From Devosiaceae bacterium (lineage in GTDB: Bacteria > Pseudomonadota > Alphaproteobacteria > Rhizobiales > Devosiaceae), in contig JAKISM010000039.1 of assembly GCA_021648585.1 (NCBI GenBank), positions 1 to 15,856 on the forward strand: a stretch of 15,856 nt of DNA. Reading direction: 5' to 3'. Of the stretch, positions 1-6,933 are shown in pieces. The translations under genes were made by a program, and so were the position numbers. Position 1 is the first letter of the stretch; each line of letters begins with the position of its first letter. The notes beneath the pieces were generated by a model, which saw nothing but the letters and a program-made list of their open reading frames with translations, was not told the DNA's origin and searched no databases.

Positions 1-503
1 GGGTAAATTCCACCCGCTGCTTTTTTTAGAACTTCAGTGTCAATATCGCTAGCTAATATCTTGAAATCCCAACGTTTTAATTCAGGGAATTTATTATATA
101 AACACATAGCAATAGTATATGGTTCTTGCCCTGATGAGCAGCCTGCCGACCAAATTCTAAGGCGGGGTTTTCCATTATTGCTGGTGCGAGGTTTTGTGCC
201 AATAATTTGCTTTATATAATTTTCTAAATGATCAAAATGATGATCTTCACGATAAAATCTGGTGAGGTTAGTAGTTAAAGCATTTACAAAATCTTGCGCA
301 TCTTTTTTGCTTGCTTTTGAACTTTTAAGAAAATCTAGATAATCCAAGAAACTATTTATAGATAGGTTTTTTATTACTTTGCTGAGGCGAGAAATAACCA
401 AAGTGCGCTTAGCATCACTTAATGAAATACCCGCAACTTCAAAAATCCTCTCTTTTACCATAGAGAATTCTTTTTCGCTCAATTCAATATCTTTAATTTC
501 CAT
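1..503 (-). CDS. cheR: CheR, chemotaxis protein methyltransferase (3' end cut by window)
   Basis: CheR uses S-adenosylmethionine to methylate glutamates on chemoreceptors and so drives sensory adaptation. The minus-strand frame is open from an ATG at 503 to the window edge (167 residues of a usual 270-300). Residues 1-75 are the helical N-terminal CheR domain. Residues 77-90 read LTTNLTRFYREDHH, the family's conserved block before the catalytic domain. Residues 116-127 (RIWSAGCSSGQE) are the SAM-binding loop, and A151-S152-D153 matches the acidic residue that contacts the SAM ribose. A GGAG lies about 12 bases before the ATG, a rather long spacing. The gene follows the chemoreceptor gene by 85 bases and is probably co-transcribed with cheD and mcp. 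In rhizobia cheR usually follows cheW, so this position is unusual. Identity is secure; completeness cannot be judged. Confidence 0.95.
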   Translation of the reverse strand, partial: MEIKDIELSEKEFSMVKERIFEVAGISLSDAKRTLVISRLSKVIKNLSINSFLDYLDFLKSSKASKKDAQDFVNALTTNLTRFYREDHHFDHLENYIKQIIGTKPRTSNNGKPRLRIWSAGCSSGQEPYTIAMCLYNKFPELKRWDFKILASDIDTEVLKKAAGGIY

Positions 504-588
504 AATATAACAAAACTCCAGCTAATATTTGATGTCAAAATGCAGGCAATATAGTTACTTTTTGAAAGAATAATTTGAAAAGGATATT

Positions 589-2085
589 TTAATTTTGTGA
601 TATTTTCACAATTTTCTCAATCTCGCCTTCAAAATTCTCTAACTCATCGTGGCCTTTTTCAACATTATCTACTATTATATACGTTTCATTACTTAGATTT
701 TGTAAATGTTCTTCTAAATTTATAATTATTTTTTCTAAATCATCATTATGTTGTGAGCTTTGCTGGCTTTCGCTATGGCCTTTGCTTGCCAACATTCTTA
801 TTTCTTTTGCAGATTTTGCGCTGGTTTTTGCTAAAGTGCGAACTTCTTCAGCAACTATTGCAAATCCTGCACCCTTTTCTCCAGCACGAGCGGCCTCCAC
901 CGCAGCATTTAGCGCCAATAAATTAGTCCTAAATGAAATGTCTTCAATAGCTATCATCATATTATCAATTTCGCCTGTTAACTCGCTAACATTTTTAATA
1001 GATAGATTTGCTTGTTTTGTTGTCTGGCCTGCTTGCTTAATTAAATCATTAGCCTGTTGACTAATATTATTAGTTTTATTAGCGCTTTCTTTTATATTAT
1101 TAACAATAGAATTTGTGCCTAAAAGTGCATGTTGGCTATTTTTTGCAACTTGGTTGATATTTCCTAATGTTTCTTTGTAAGAATCAAGCATGCTGGCTAT
1201 TTTATTTAATTTGTCTTCAAGTCTAATACGTTGAGTTTCCTCACTATGTTTTTGTTCCTGAAGGCTTGAGATAGCCTCATGCACATTATTAACTTGAGAA
1301 TTTAGACCTGCGTTGGACAGGTTAATCGAGCTAATATTACCTTGCACAATCTCATCTATTGCTTTTGTTGATCTCTCAAGAATATCTAGCCCAATATTTA
1401 ACTCTTCAAGAGCTGGAAATAAAACTTCATCATTTGGTGAAAACCTAAAGCCAACATTACCATCTGCAATGGCGCTAGTAAATTTTGCTAATTGCCCTTT
1501 ACCAACAATAAGGCCGGCTTTTTTGAAACTAATTACAAATTGTGTCTCATTTATTTTTGTGGTCATGCAATCATAAGGTCGCCCATCAAGAGTAACACGC
1601 ATTGATATAGTTTCATTCTCTTTTGGCAGAGTAAAATTATCGCTAAATAAAATTGCAAGCGGCATATCTTTTGTAACAGATGGGCTTAGATCTAAAAACC
1701 CCTCGCTAGCTGCCACTATTTCTCTATTTTCATCTATCAAAAGAGCTGGAGTTTTTAATGAAATAAATGCCGTTTGATATGATTTCGCTTTTGATAGTTC
1801 GCCATATTGATGTGCTATAATTTCTTTTATAAAGGTAAAATTTCTTTTAGGGGGTGCATTTTTATAGCCAACTAATTGCGCCAGCTTAGAAAATTGAGTT
1901 TTTTCTTTTTGTTGTGATTTTTTTGCAAGAAAGATAATAATGGCGCTTAAAAGCAACCAAGCCAATCCAATTATTGCAAGGCTAAACATTGTTAGCCCAA
2001 AAGTTTCAATAATTACTAAAGCCAATAGCAAAATAGTTGCAAAAGCTAAACTAACAACTATTGAAAAAGTAAATCTTGTTTGCAT
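589..2085 (-). CDS. Methyl-accepting chemotaxis protein with two TM helices, PAS-like and signalling domains
   Basis: A chemoreceptor that controls CheA activity through CheW. From the preferred ATG at 2085 it is 498 residues. Two hydrophobic segments (about 7-27 and 31-54) are separated by only a few residues, so there is essentially no periplasmic sensor. Residues about 105-190 look like a cytoplasmic PAS-type domain (ALLIDENREIVAASEGFLDL). Residues 195-250 resemble a HAMP-like connector. The C-terminal half is a long coiled coil with the MCP hairpin tip at about 380-412 (EDISFRTNLLALNAAVEAAR and following). No NWETF-type CheR-binding pentapeptide is present at the C-terminus. The frame extends upstream to a TTG at 2130, but the added 15 residues precede the natural membrane-anchor start. 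The likely input is intracellular, such as redox, energy state or a small ligand, but the ligand cannot be read from the sequence. Confidence 0.92.
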   Translation of the reverse strand: MQTRFTFSIVVSLAFATILLLALVIIETFGLTMFSLAIIGLAWLLLSAIIIFLAKKSQQKEKTQFSKLAQLVGYKNAPPKRNFTFIKEIIAHQYGELSKAKSYQTAFISLKTPALLIDENREIVAASEGFLDLSPSVTKDMPLAILFSDNFTLPKENETISMRVTLDGRPYDCMTTKINETQFVISFKKAGLIVGKGQLAKFTSAIADGNVGFRFSPNDEVLFPALEELNIGLDILERSTKAIDEIVQGNISSINLSNAGLNSQVNNVHEAISSLQEQKHSEETQRIRLEDKLNKIASMLDSYKETLGNINQVAKNSQHALLGTNSIVNNIKESANKTNNISQQANDLIKQAGQTTKQANLSIKNVSELTGEIDNMMIAIEDISFRTNLLALNAAVEAARAGEKGAGFAIVAEEVRTLAKTSAKSAKEIRMLASKGHSESQQSSQHNDDLEKIIINLEEHLQNLSNETYIIVDNVEKGHDELENFEGEIEKIVKISQN

Positions 2086-2251
2086 TATATATTTAAGTCC
2101 ACAAAATCCTAAATTTGATATTTTGCGCAAATTAGCACTTCGTTAACTTATATGAATAATGGTTAACCAAATATGACTAGAGTGAATTCAAATCAATAAT
2201 TTGGTAATAAATTGTGAAAAACTTGGCTTTTAGCTAATTTGTAATCAGCAA

Positions 2252-2842
2252 TTAGAACAATTCAATATCATCATCTGCTGGTTTAACTGTTTTTTGAGTA
2301 CTTGCAATTTTCAATTCTTCACGAACAATATTTTGCCCAGCTTCGCTATCAAGTCGTTTAATACGAACTCGACCGCTGGTTGGAGTATAAAGAACCCTAC
2401 GAGCAAAAGTGCCGCCCATATCTTCACTAGTAATTCTATATCCCTCATCGCTAAGAAACCTATGCACAAAGTCGATATTTGCCGCTCCGACATCTGCTAG
2501 CGAGGCATTAATTTTACCACCGCCAAAAACCTTTATCTCTAGGTTCTTCTTTAAACCAGTACCTTGTTTTAGCACTATATTTATCAATTCTTCCATTGCA
2601 TAAGCACCATAGCGAGCGGAAGCGCCAAAGCGATTTTTAGCTGATCCTGATTGCTCCGCCAAAAGAAAATGGTTCATGCCGCCAACATTAGAAACCTTAT
2701 CGCGAACACATGCACTAATGCATGAGCCAAGAACAGTAGAAAACGTAACGTCGCTTTCATTTGATACGTGGCAATCGCCCTGATGAACCGTTGTGACTAC
2801 GCCTCTATCAAATCCATTAGGTAATGTTTCTCTTTTTCTCAT
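2252..2842 (-). CDS. cheD: CheD, chemoreceptor glutamine deamidase
   Basis: CheD deamidates specific glutamines in chemoreceptors, which primes them for methylation. The 196-residue product has the CheD core. By alignment from memory with the Thermotoga enzyme, the catalytic triad falls at S35 (Thr in Thermotoga), C41 and H58, seen as TVLGSC at 36-41 and GGMNHF at 54-59. Downstream blocks include MEELIN and KVFGGGKI. The ATG at 2842 has AGGG about 10 bases upstream. The protein ends ADDDIELF, an acidic tail closing in Leu-Phe that lies beyond the folded domain and resembles the end of the divergently encoded CheT-like protein. A 17-bp dyad at 2900-2916 lies in the shared upstream region. The gene is followed by mcp after 166 bases, with no clear terminator between. 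Confidence 0.95.
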   Translation of the reverse strand: MRKRETLPNGFDRGVVTTVHQGDCHVSNESDVTFSTVLGSCISACVRDKVSNVGGMNHFLLAEQSGSAKNRFGASARYGAYAMEELINIVLKQGTGLKKNLEIKVFGGGKINASLADVGAANIDFVHRFLSDEGYRITSEDMGGTFARRVLYTPTSGRVRIKRLDSEAGQNIVREELKIASTQKTVKPADDDIELF

Positions 2843-2899
2843 TTATGCAATGCCCTAAAATAATATTATTCTTTATGCTGACAATCTAAACCCTATTTT

Positions 2900-2916
2900 G
2901 TTAGCGAATTGCTAAC
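2900..2916. promoter_or_regulatory. Dyad GTTAGC-N5-GCTAAC in the cheD/cheT divergent promoter region
   Basis: Two perfect 6-bp arms flank a 5-bp AT-rich centre in the 178-bp gap between the divergent cheD and cheT-like genes. Such symmetry is compatible with a dimeric repressor or activator site. The right-hand TTGACA at 2948-2953 has no -10 box at normal spacing, so no promoter is assigned. The regulator is unknown. Confidence 0.3.
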
Positions 2917-3020
2917 TATACTTAAAACAATTAAAAATTAATTCAATTTGACAACCTATGTTTAGGAATTCTCACTGTATTATTTAGCTAGTTTAATTAG
3001 AAAAATTTGGACACTGTGAT

Positions 3021-3374
3021 ATGTCACTAAAAAGATTAGCTAGAGAACTTGATGAAACCACCCGCCAGACTAAAGAGTTGGTGAACGGAATTATTAAAGC
3101 ACTAGACATTTTGCAAGAAACTAATATCTCAAGCGACGAAGCCAATAAACAGGCCATTAATAAAATTATTCATTCTCTTCAGGGTCAAGATAGAATCGAG
3201 CAGCGCTGTGACAATATGGCAAAAGCTATTCGTAAAATGGTCGAGAAAGATAGCACAATCAATAATGAGCAATTTGATGAGATTTGGTCGCATATGACAC
3301 TTGATGAATTAGCAAACCCCAAACTATCTGGCATATCAGCACGAATTGAGCATGGTGAAGTCGATTTATTTTAG
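3021..3374 (+). CDS. cheT: Small CheT/CheZ-like chemotaxis protein with DXXXQ motif
   Basis: A 117-residue, probably helical protein encoded inside the chemotaxis cluster. Residues 57-61 are DRIEQ within the stretch LQGQDRIEQRCDNMAKAI (53-70). This fits the DXXXQ signature used by CheZ (Asp/Gln pair) to remove phosphate from CheY. Sinorhizobium meliloti CheT, about the same size, is reported to carry the same motif, to speed CheY1-P decay and to bind CheR. The C-terminus ends GEVDLF, an acidic/hydrophobic tail resembling the end of CheD here and the CheY-binding C-terminal peptide of enteric CheZ. The ATG at 3021 has TTGGAC about 10 bases upstream. Unlike the usual rhizobial arrangement, it is divergent from cheD and convergent with cheW, and ends just before the terminator at 3387-3412. 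Homology to CheT is an inference from motif, length and neighbours, not a database match. Confidence 0.7.
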   Translation: MSLKRLARELDETTRQTKELVNGIIKALDILQETNISSDEANKQAINKIIHSLQGQDRIEQRCDNMAKAIRKMVEKDSTINNEQFDEIWSHMTLDELANPKLSGISARIEHGEVDLF

Positions 3375-3386
3375 TTTGGCCAATAA

Positions 3387-3412
3387 AAAAGCGCTGAAAA
3401 TTCAGCGCTTTT
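3387..3412. terminator. Bidirectional rho-independent terminator between cheT-like and cheW
   Basis: A perfect 12-bp inverted repeat, AAAAGCGCTGAA and TTCAGCGCTTTT, with a 2-base centre. It provides a T-run on the plus strand and an equivalent one on the minus strand. It lies between the convergent stop codons of the cheT-like gene (3374) and cheW (3438) and can end both transcripts, separating cheS-cheY-cheA-cheW from cheD-mcp-cheR. Confidence 0.85.
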
Positions 3413-3437
3413 ATTTTATCTTTATAGCTTGAAATAT

Positions 3438-3926
3438 CTATTCTTCTATTTTAGCGCCATCAATTACCGCATGTAAATCAATCATGCCAACCATCTGATC
3501 ATTATGAGTAATAATGCCTCGCAATAATTCGCTATCCCCTGATGAATTACCTTCGGGGACTGGGTGGATATCGTTTTTATTAATGGTAAGAATATCACTA
3601 ACCGCATCAACCAAAATGCCAACCCATTTTTCACCAACCGACATAACAACAACCACATGAGTTTTTGTAGGAGATGTTTGTCCATCACCAAAACGAGCAC
3701 GAAGATCAAAAATTGGTACAATAGTTCCACGTAAGTTTATTACGCCACGCACAAATTCACGAGTATTTGGTAGGGGAGTTGCCCCATTCCAAGCACGAAT
3801 TTCACGTACTGTCGTAATTTCAACTGAATAGGTTTGATCACCAAGAGAAAAAGCTATTAACTGCAAAGAATTTTCTGCTGATATTTCACCATTTTCATAA
3901 TCATCTTTAATATTAAGAGCTTCCAT
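3438..3926 (-). CDS. cheW: CheW, receptor-kinase coupling protein
   Basis: CheW links chemoreceptors to CheA in the signalling array. The 162-residue product is a single CheW domain (about 20-158). It contains the conserved NLRGTIVPIFDLRARF block at 64-79, in which R66 corresponds to the arginine needed for receptor binding. A short acidic N-terminal tail precedes the domain. The ATG at 3926 has a good AAAGGAAA RBS. The start lies 17 bases after the cheA stop, so the two are co-transcribed and probably translated in step. The terminator at 3387-3412 follows. Confidence 0.97.
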   Translation of the reverse strand: MEALNIKDDYENGEISAENSLQLIAFSLGDQTYSVEITTVREIRAWNGATPLPNTREFVRGVINLRGTIVPIFDLRARFGDGQTSPTKTHVVVVMSVGEKWVGILVDAVSDILTINKNDIHPVPEGNSSGDSELLRGIITHNDQMVGMIDLHAVIDGAKIEE

Positions 3927-3943
3927 TATATTTTCCTTTAATT

Positions 3944-6103
3944 TTATGCAGCAGCTGTTCGCTGATTAGATATTGAATTTTTTAGACCCTGAACATCTAC
4001 AATTAGACCAACCGATCCATCACCAAGAATTGTGCCGCCAGCAATTCCTTCAATTCTCTCAAAATTTTCTTCTAGGCTTTTAATAACAACTTGCTGCTGC
4101 CCAATTATCGCATCAACAATTAAAGCTAATTTGTTAGTCCCCTCTGCTTCGCACAGAACAACAAAGCGATCTTTTTCGTTCACATCAGTTGTCATTTCAA
4201 AATGAGATGCTAGATCCATTGATTGCACATATTCACCACGCACCTTTAATACACGTGCGCCAGTTGGTAATCGCCCAAATTCAACTCGTGCGCATTGCAT
4301 TGTTTCAACGATTGACGAAAGCGGAATAACATAGGGGCAATCAGCAACTCGAACCAACATTACATCAAGCACTGCAAGAGTTAGCGGTAATCTTAATGTC
4401 ATACGTGTGCCTCTACCCGGAACAGATTTCACAATTACCGAACCACCAATTTTATTGATGTTCGAAAGAACAACGTCCATGCCAACACCACGCCCCGAAA
4501 GATCAGAAACTTCTTCAACGGTTGAAAATCCGGGTGCAAAAATTAAATTGTCTATTTGATCATCGCTAAGTTGTTGCTCTTCACCAACCACGCCTTTTTC
4601 ACGTGCTAATTGCAATACTCTTTCACGATTAATGCCAGCACCATCATCTTCAATTATTATTAAAATTGAGCCACCAGCTTGTTCAGCTGAAAGTCGAATA
4701 GTACCTGTTTCTTCCTTACCGCTTTCAACACGCTTTTCAACAGATTCAATACCGTGATCAGCTGAATTTCTAATCATGTGAGTTAGTGGATCTGAAAGCT
4801 GTTCAATAACCGTTTTATCAATTTCGGTATTTTCGCCAACCATTTCAAGTTTGATTTTTTTACCAGTTTTTGAAGCAAGTTCACGCACCAAACGTGGCAT
4901 ACGAGAGAACACAGATTTTACAGGTTGGGCACGAATTGCCATCACACTATCTTGCAAGCCTCTAGTAGTGGTCGCTAAAACTTCAAGCCCACGCACAAGC
5001 TCTTGATAGCGGTGACGTAAATTATCGTCCATTTGTTGAGTTAACATTGATTGGGTAATAACCAACTCACCAACCATATTTACCACCCGATCGACCTTAT
5101 CAAGATCAACACGAATTGATTGCATACCAACGGGGGGGGCTTTTGGTGGTGTTTTTGTATCACCTGCAACATTATCTGCAGTTTTTGGTACAGATTTCTC
5201 TGACTCTGGCTTGGGCGGAGCTTTTGGCGCAATTTCAGCCGCTAGATCTGCAAAACTTGGCATATCTTCGTCTTCTTCCAAATCTTGATCACTTAGATCT
5301 TCGCTTTTTGCGTCTTCATTAAATGCTTGCTCATCTATGGGCATTTCAAACTTAGTAATTTTTAACTCGCAATCGCCATCAACAAATTCAAATATCTCAC
5401 GAATGCTTTCCTCTTCAATATCCTTGTCCTTGATAGTTATTTCCCACGTACAATAGACAGAAAATGGCTCAAAATCGGTTAATAATGGGATATCTTTTAA
5501 TATGGCTTTTACTTCAACTTCACCCAATTCTGCTAATTCTCTTAGCAATAATAGCGGGTCATTTGCGCTGGCATAAAGCTCTCTAAAGGGAATAAATTCA
5601 ACCAACCAACCCTCTGTTACTTCTTCTGTTGGCTCTTCCATCTCAACAAGTACAGGAGTAAACTCAATATCAAATTCCTCCATAGGCTCGCCGCTTTCAT
5701 CATCACTATCACCAGAACTTGCTTTACAAAGAGCAACAAATTTTGCTTTTTCTGTCGCCCCATATTCAGGGTCAAGTTCCTCGCCATTTCTTGCCGCTTC
5801 AACAAAATCGGCAACTAAATCATTTGAGCGAATGCAAAGTTTAATTACTTCATTAGTAAAATCAATTTTGTCATTACGAACAAAATCGAGCAAAGTTTCA
5901 AACTCATGCGCAAATCCAACAAGCGAGGTAAAACCAAATGCTCCCGCACCACCCTTTATTGAATGAATAGCACGGAAAATTGCGTTCATACGATCCGAGC
6001 TTTTATCGCCATCTTGAATGGCGGTAAATTGTTCTTCAAGATCTATTAATAGCTCAGAACATTCATCAAAATAGGTAGCTTTAAATTCGTCTAAATCACT
6101 CAT
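3944..6103 (-). CDS. cheA: CheA, chemotaxis histidine kinase
   Basis: The central kinase autophosphorylates in response to receptor state and passes phosphate to CheY and CheB. The 719-residue product has all five domains. P1 (Hpt, 1-105) has the phosphorylated H47 in AIHSIKGGAGAFGF. A P2-like regulator-docking region covers about 163-255. A very acidic then Pro/Lys-rich linker runs 256-327. The P3 dimerisation helices span about 328-395. The P4 ATPase covers about 396-572, with N-box at 438-452 (DPLTHMIRNSADHGI), G1 DDGAG at 486-490 and G2 GRGVGMD at 537-543. P5, the CheW-like domain, covers about 575-710. Catalytic residues look intact. The codons for A322-P324 form an eight-C run (5132-5139 on the plus strand), striking in this AT-rich gene. 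GGAA lies about 6 bases before the ATG at 6103. cheY ends 42 bases upstream and cheW starts 17 bases downstream. Confidence 0.98.
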   Translation of the reverse strand: MSDLDEFKATYFDECSELLIDLEEQFTAIQDGDKSSDRMNAIFRAIHSIKGGAGAFGFTSLVGFAHEFETLLDFVRNDKIDFTNEVIKLCIRSNDLVADFVEAARNGEELDPEYGATEKAKFVALCKASSGDSDDESGEPMEEFDIEFTPVLVEMEEPTEEVTEGWLVEFIPFRELYASANDPLLLLRELAELGEVEVKAILKDIPLLTDFEPFSVYCTWEITIKDKDIEEESIREIFEFVDGDCELKITKFEMPIDEQAFNEDAKSEDLSDQDLEEDEDMPSFADLAAEIAPKAPPKPESEKSVPKTADNVAGDTKTPPKAPPVGMQSIRVDLDKVDRVVNMVGELVITQSMLTQQMDDNLRHRYQELVRGLEVLATTTRGLQDSVMAIRAQPVKSVFSRMPRLVRELASKTGKKIKLEMVGENTEIDKTVIEQLSDPLTHMIRNSADHGIESVEKRVESGKEETGTIRLSAEQAGGSILIIIEDDGAGINRERVLQLAREKGVVGEEQQLSDDQIDNLIFAPGFSTVEEVSDLSGRGVGMDVVLSNINKIGGSVIVKSVPGRGTRMTLRLPLTLAVLDVMLVRVADCPYVIPLSSIVETMQCARVEFGRLPTGARVLKVRGEYVQSMDLASHFEMTTDVNEKDRFVVLCEAEGTNKLALIVDAIIGQQQVVIKSLEENFERIEGIAGGTILGDGSVGLIVDVQGLKNSISNQRTAAA

Positions 6104-6145
6104 TTATGTTCCAAAATCAGGTTAAAATTATACTCGTCTTATTTA

Positions 6146-6505
6146 CTAATGAACTACTCGATTAATCACCGAAATTAATTTTTCAGGATCAAATGGTTTA
6201 ACTATCCAACCAGTTCCACCTGCCGCACGACCTTGATCACGTTTTTCACGTGAACTTTCAGTTGTAAGAATAAGAATTGGTAGAGATTGAAATTTGCCAG
6301 ATGAGCGGACATTTTTGATGAACTCAATCCCATCCATCACTGGCATATTAATATCGGTAATGACTATATCAACTTCTTCTTGGGCAAGTACATCAAGCCC
6401 TTGCTGACCGTCTTCTGCTTGCAAAACATCAAAGCCAGCATCAGAAAGTGTGTGCTGCAACATGGCCAACATTGTTTTAGAATCATCAACTGTTAGAATA
6501 CGCAT
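6146..6505 (-). CDS. cheY: CheY-type single-domain response regulator (CheY1-like)
   Basis: A 119-residue stand-alone receiver domain. The acidic pair is D7-D8, the phospho-acceptor D51 (VITDINMPVMDG), the switch Thr T81 (LILTTES) and the invariant K103 (GWIVKPF). W100 stands where enteric CheY has a Tyr. This CheY type, immediately upstream of cheA, corresponds in position to rhizobial CheY1, which acts as a phosphate sink while a second CheY drives the motor. Sink versus motor role is inferred from position, not proven. The start overlaps the preceding gene's RBS region: the AGGA of its RBS spans the cheS stop codon, with 8 bases between the genes, so coupled translation is likely. Confidence 0.95.
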   Translation of the reverse strand: MRILTVDDSKTMLAMLQHTLSDAGFDVLQAEDGQQGLDVLAQEEVDIVITDINMPVMDGIEFIKNVRSSGKFQSLPILILTTESSREKRDQGRAAGGTGWIVKPFDPEKLISVINRVVH

Positions 6506-6513
6506 TATTTACT

Positions 6514-6813
6514 TTATCCTTTTATAAGCGGGGCAAAATTTTCGCTAAGCCCTAATCGCTCTATTGCCCCAAGCATAGGTTCGCTTGGTTTTGAAATTGT
6601 GAGGGTAATATTAGTTTGTTCGGCGCTATGCGCTGCACTTATCAACATCAAAAGAGCATTGGTCGCTACACGATCGACCGAACTTGCATCAATATTTACA
6701 GAGCCACACTCAAGCTGCTCAATTAGTTGCTCCGATATTGAATCTAATGCGTCCAAATCCACAATCGGTGGCAAGGTTAATGTTTCATTTTGCACTATTT
6801 GTGTGTCAGCCAT
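6514..6813 (-). CDS. cheS: STAS-domain protein, CheS-like
   Basis: A 99-residue protein with the pattern of a STAS domain: an N-terminal strand and helix, then IDASSVDRVATNALLMLISA (41-60), the loop-helix that in anti-sigma antagonists carries the phosphorylatable Ser. Here T51 and N52 sit near that position. The C-terminal part (IERLGLSENFAPL) matches the usual STAS ending. In Sinorhizobium the gene between the receptor and cheY1 encodes CheS, 97 residues, which binds CheA and accelerates CheY1-P turnover. Size, position and order (cheS-cheY-cheA-cheW) agree with that. The ATG at 6813 has an AAAGGG RBS 9 bases upstream. That RBS lies in a predicted hairpin (6823-6860). It is the first gene of the che unit, 120 bases after the crotonase gene stop. 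Confidence 0.75.
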   Translation of the reverse strand: MADTQIVQNETLTLPPIVDLDALDSISEQLIEQLECGSVNIDASSVDRVATNALLMLISAAHSAEQTNITLTISKPSEPMLGAIERLGLSENFAPLIKG

Positions 6814-6822
6814 TTTGCTTTA

Positions 6823-6860
6823 CCCTTTAATGGCACAGGCTTCATGCCTATGGTTAAGGG
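6823..6860 (-). promoter_or_regulatory. Leader hairpin that buries the cheS ribosome binding site
   Basis: Read on the minus strand, the leader folds as CCCTTAA pairing with TTAAAGGG (one bulged A), then a 1x3 internal loop, then CATAGGC with GCCTGTG (one G-U pair), closed by ATGAA. The SD sequence AAAGGG of cheS forms the 3' arm of the outer stem. The structure would reduce ribosome access to the first gene of the cheS-cheY-cheA-cheW unit unless opened. Pairing is seen in the sequence; the regulatory role is inferred. Confidence 0.4.
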
Positions 6861-6933
6861 ATTCTTTCACCATAGTGGTTTAAGAATTACTAATAAGTTC
6901 TACTTAGATGCAAAAAACTGTAGAAAATCGCTA

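Noticed and set aside
782..1576. Plus-strand reading frames opposite the chemoreceptor gene
   Set aside because: They are antisense to a well-supported coding region, with no domain or RBS support.
2086..2130. N-terminal extension of the chemoreceptor from a TTG at 2130
   Set aside because: The ATG at 2085 directly precedes the membrane anchor, and the extra 15 residues have no family support; neither start has a strong RBS.
2160..2169. Perfect palindrome TGGTTAACCA upstream of the chemoreceptor gene, considered as a CtrA-type or other operator
   Set aside because: The TTAA-N7-TTAA spacing for CtrA is not met, and a single 10-bp palindrome in AT-rich DNA is weak evidence.
2948..2953. Consensus TTGACA upstream of the cheT-like gene as a promoter
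   Set aside because: The nearest -10-like TATTAT (2978-2983) is 24 bases away, too far for sigma70.
6795..6845. Possible 16-residue upstream ORF starting in the loop of the cheS leader hairpin and overlapping the cheS start out of frame
   Set aside because: The only purine-rich sequence before its ATG (AGG) is too close to serve as an RBS, and no repeated codon pattern suggests an attenuator peptide.
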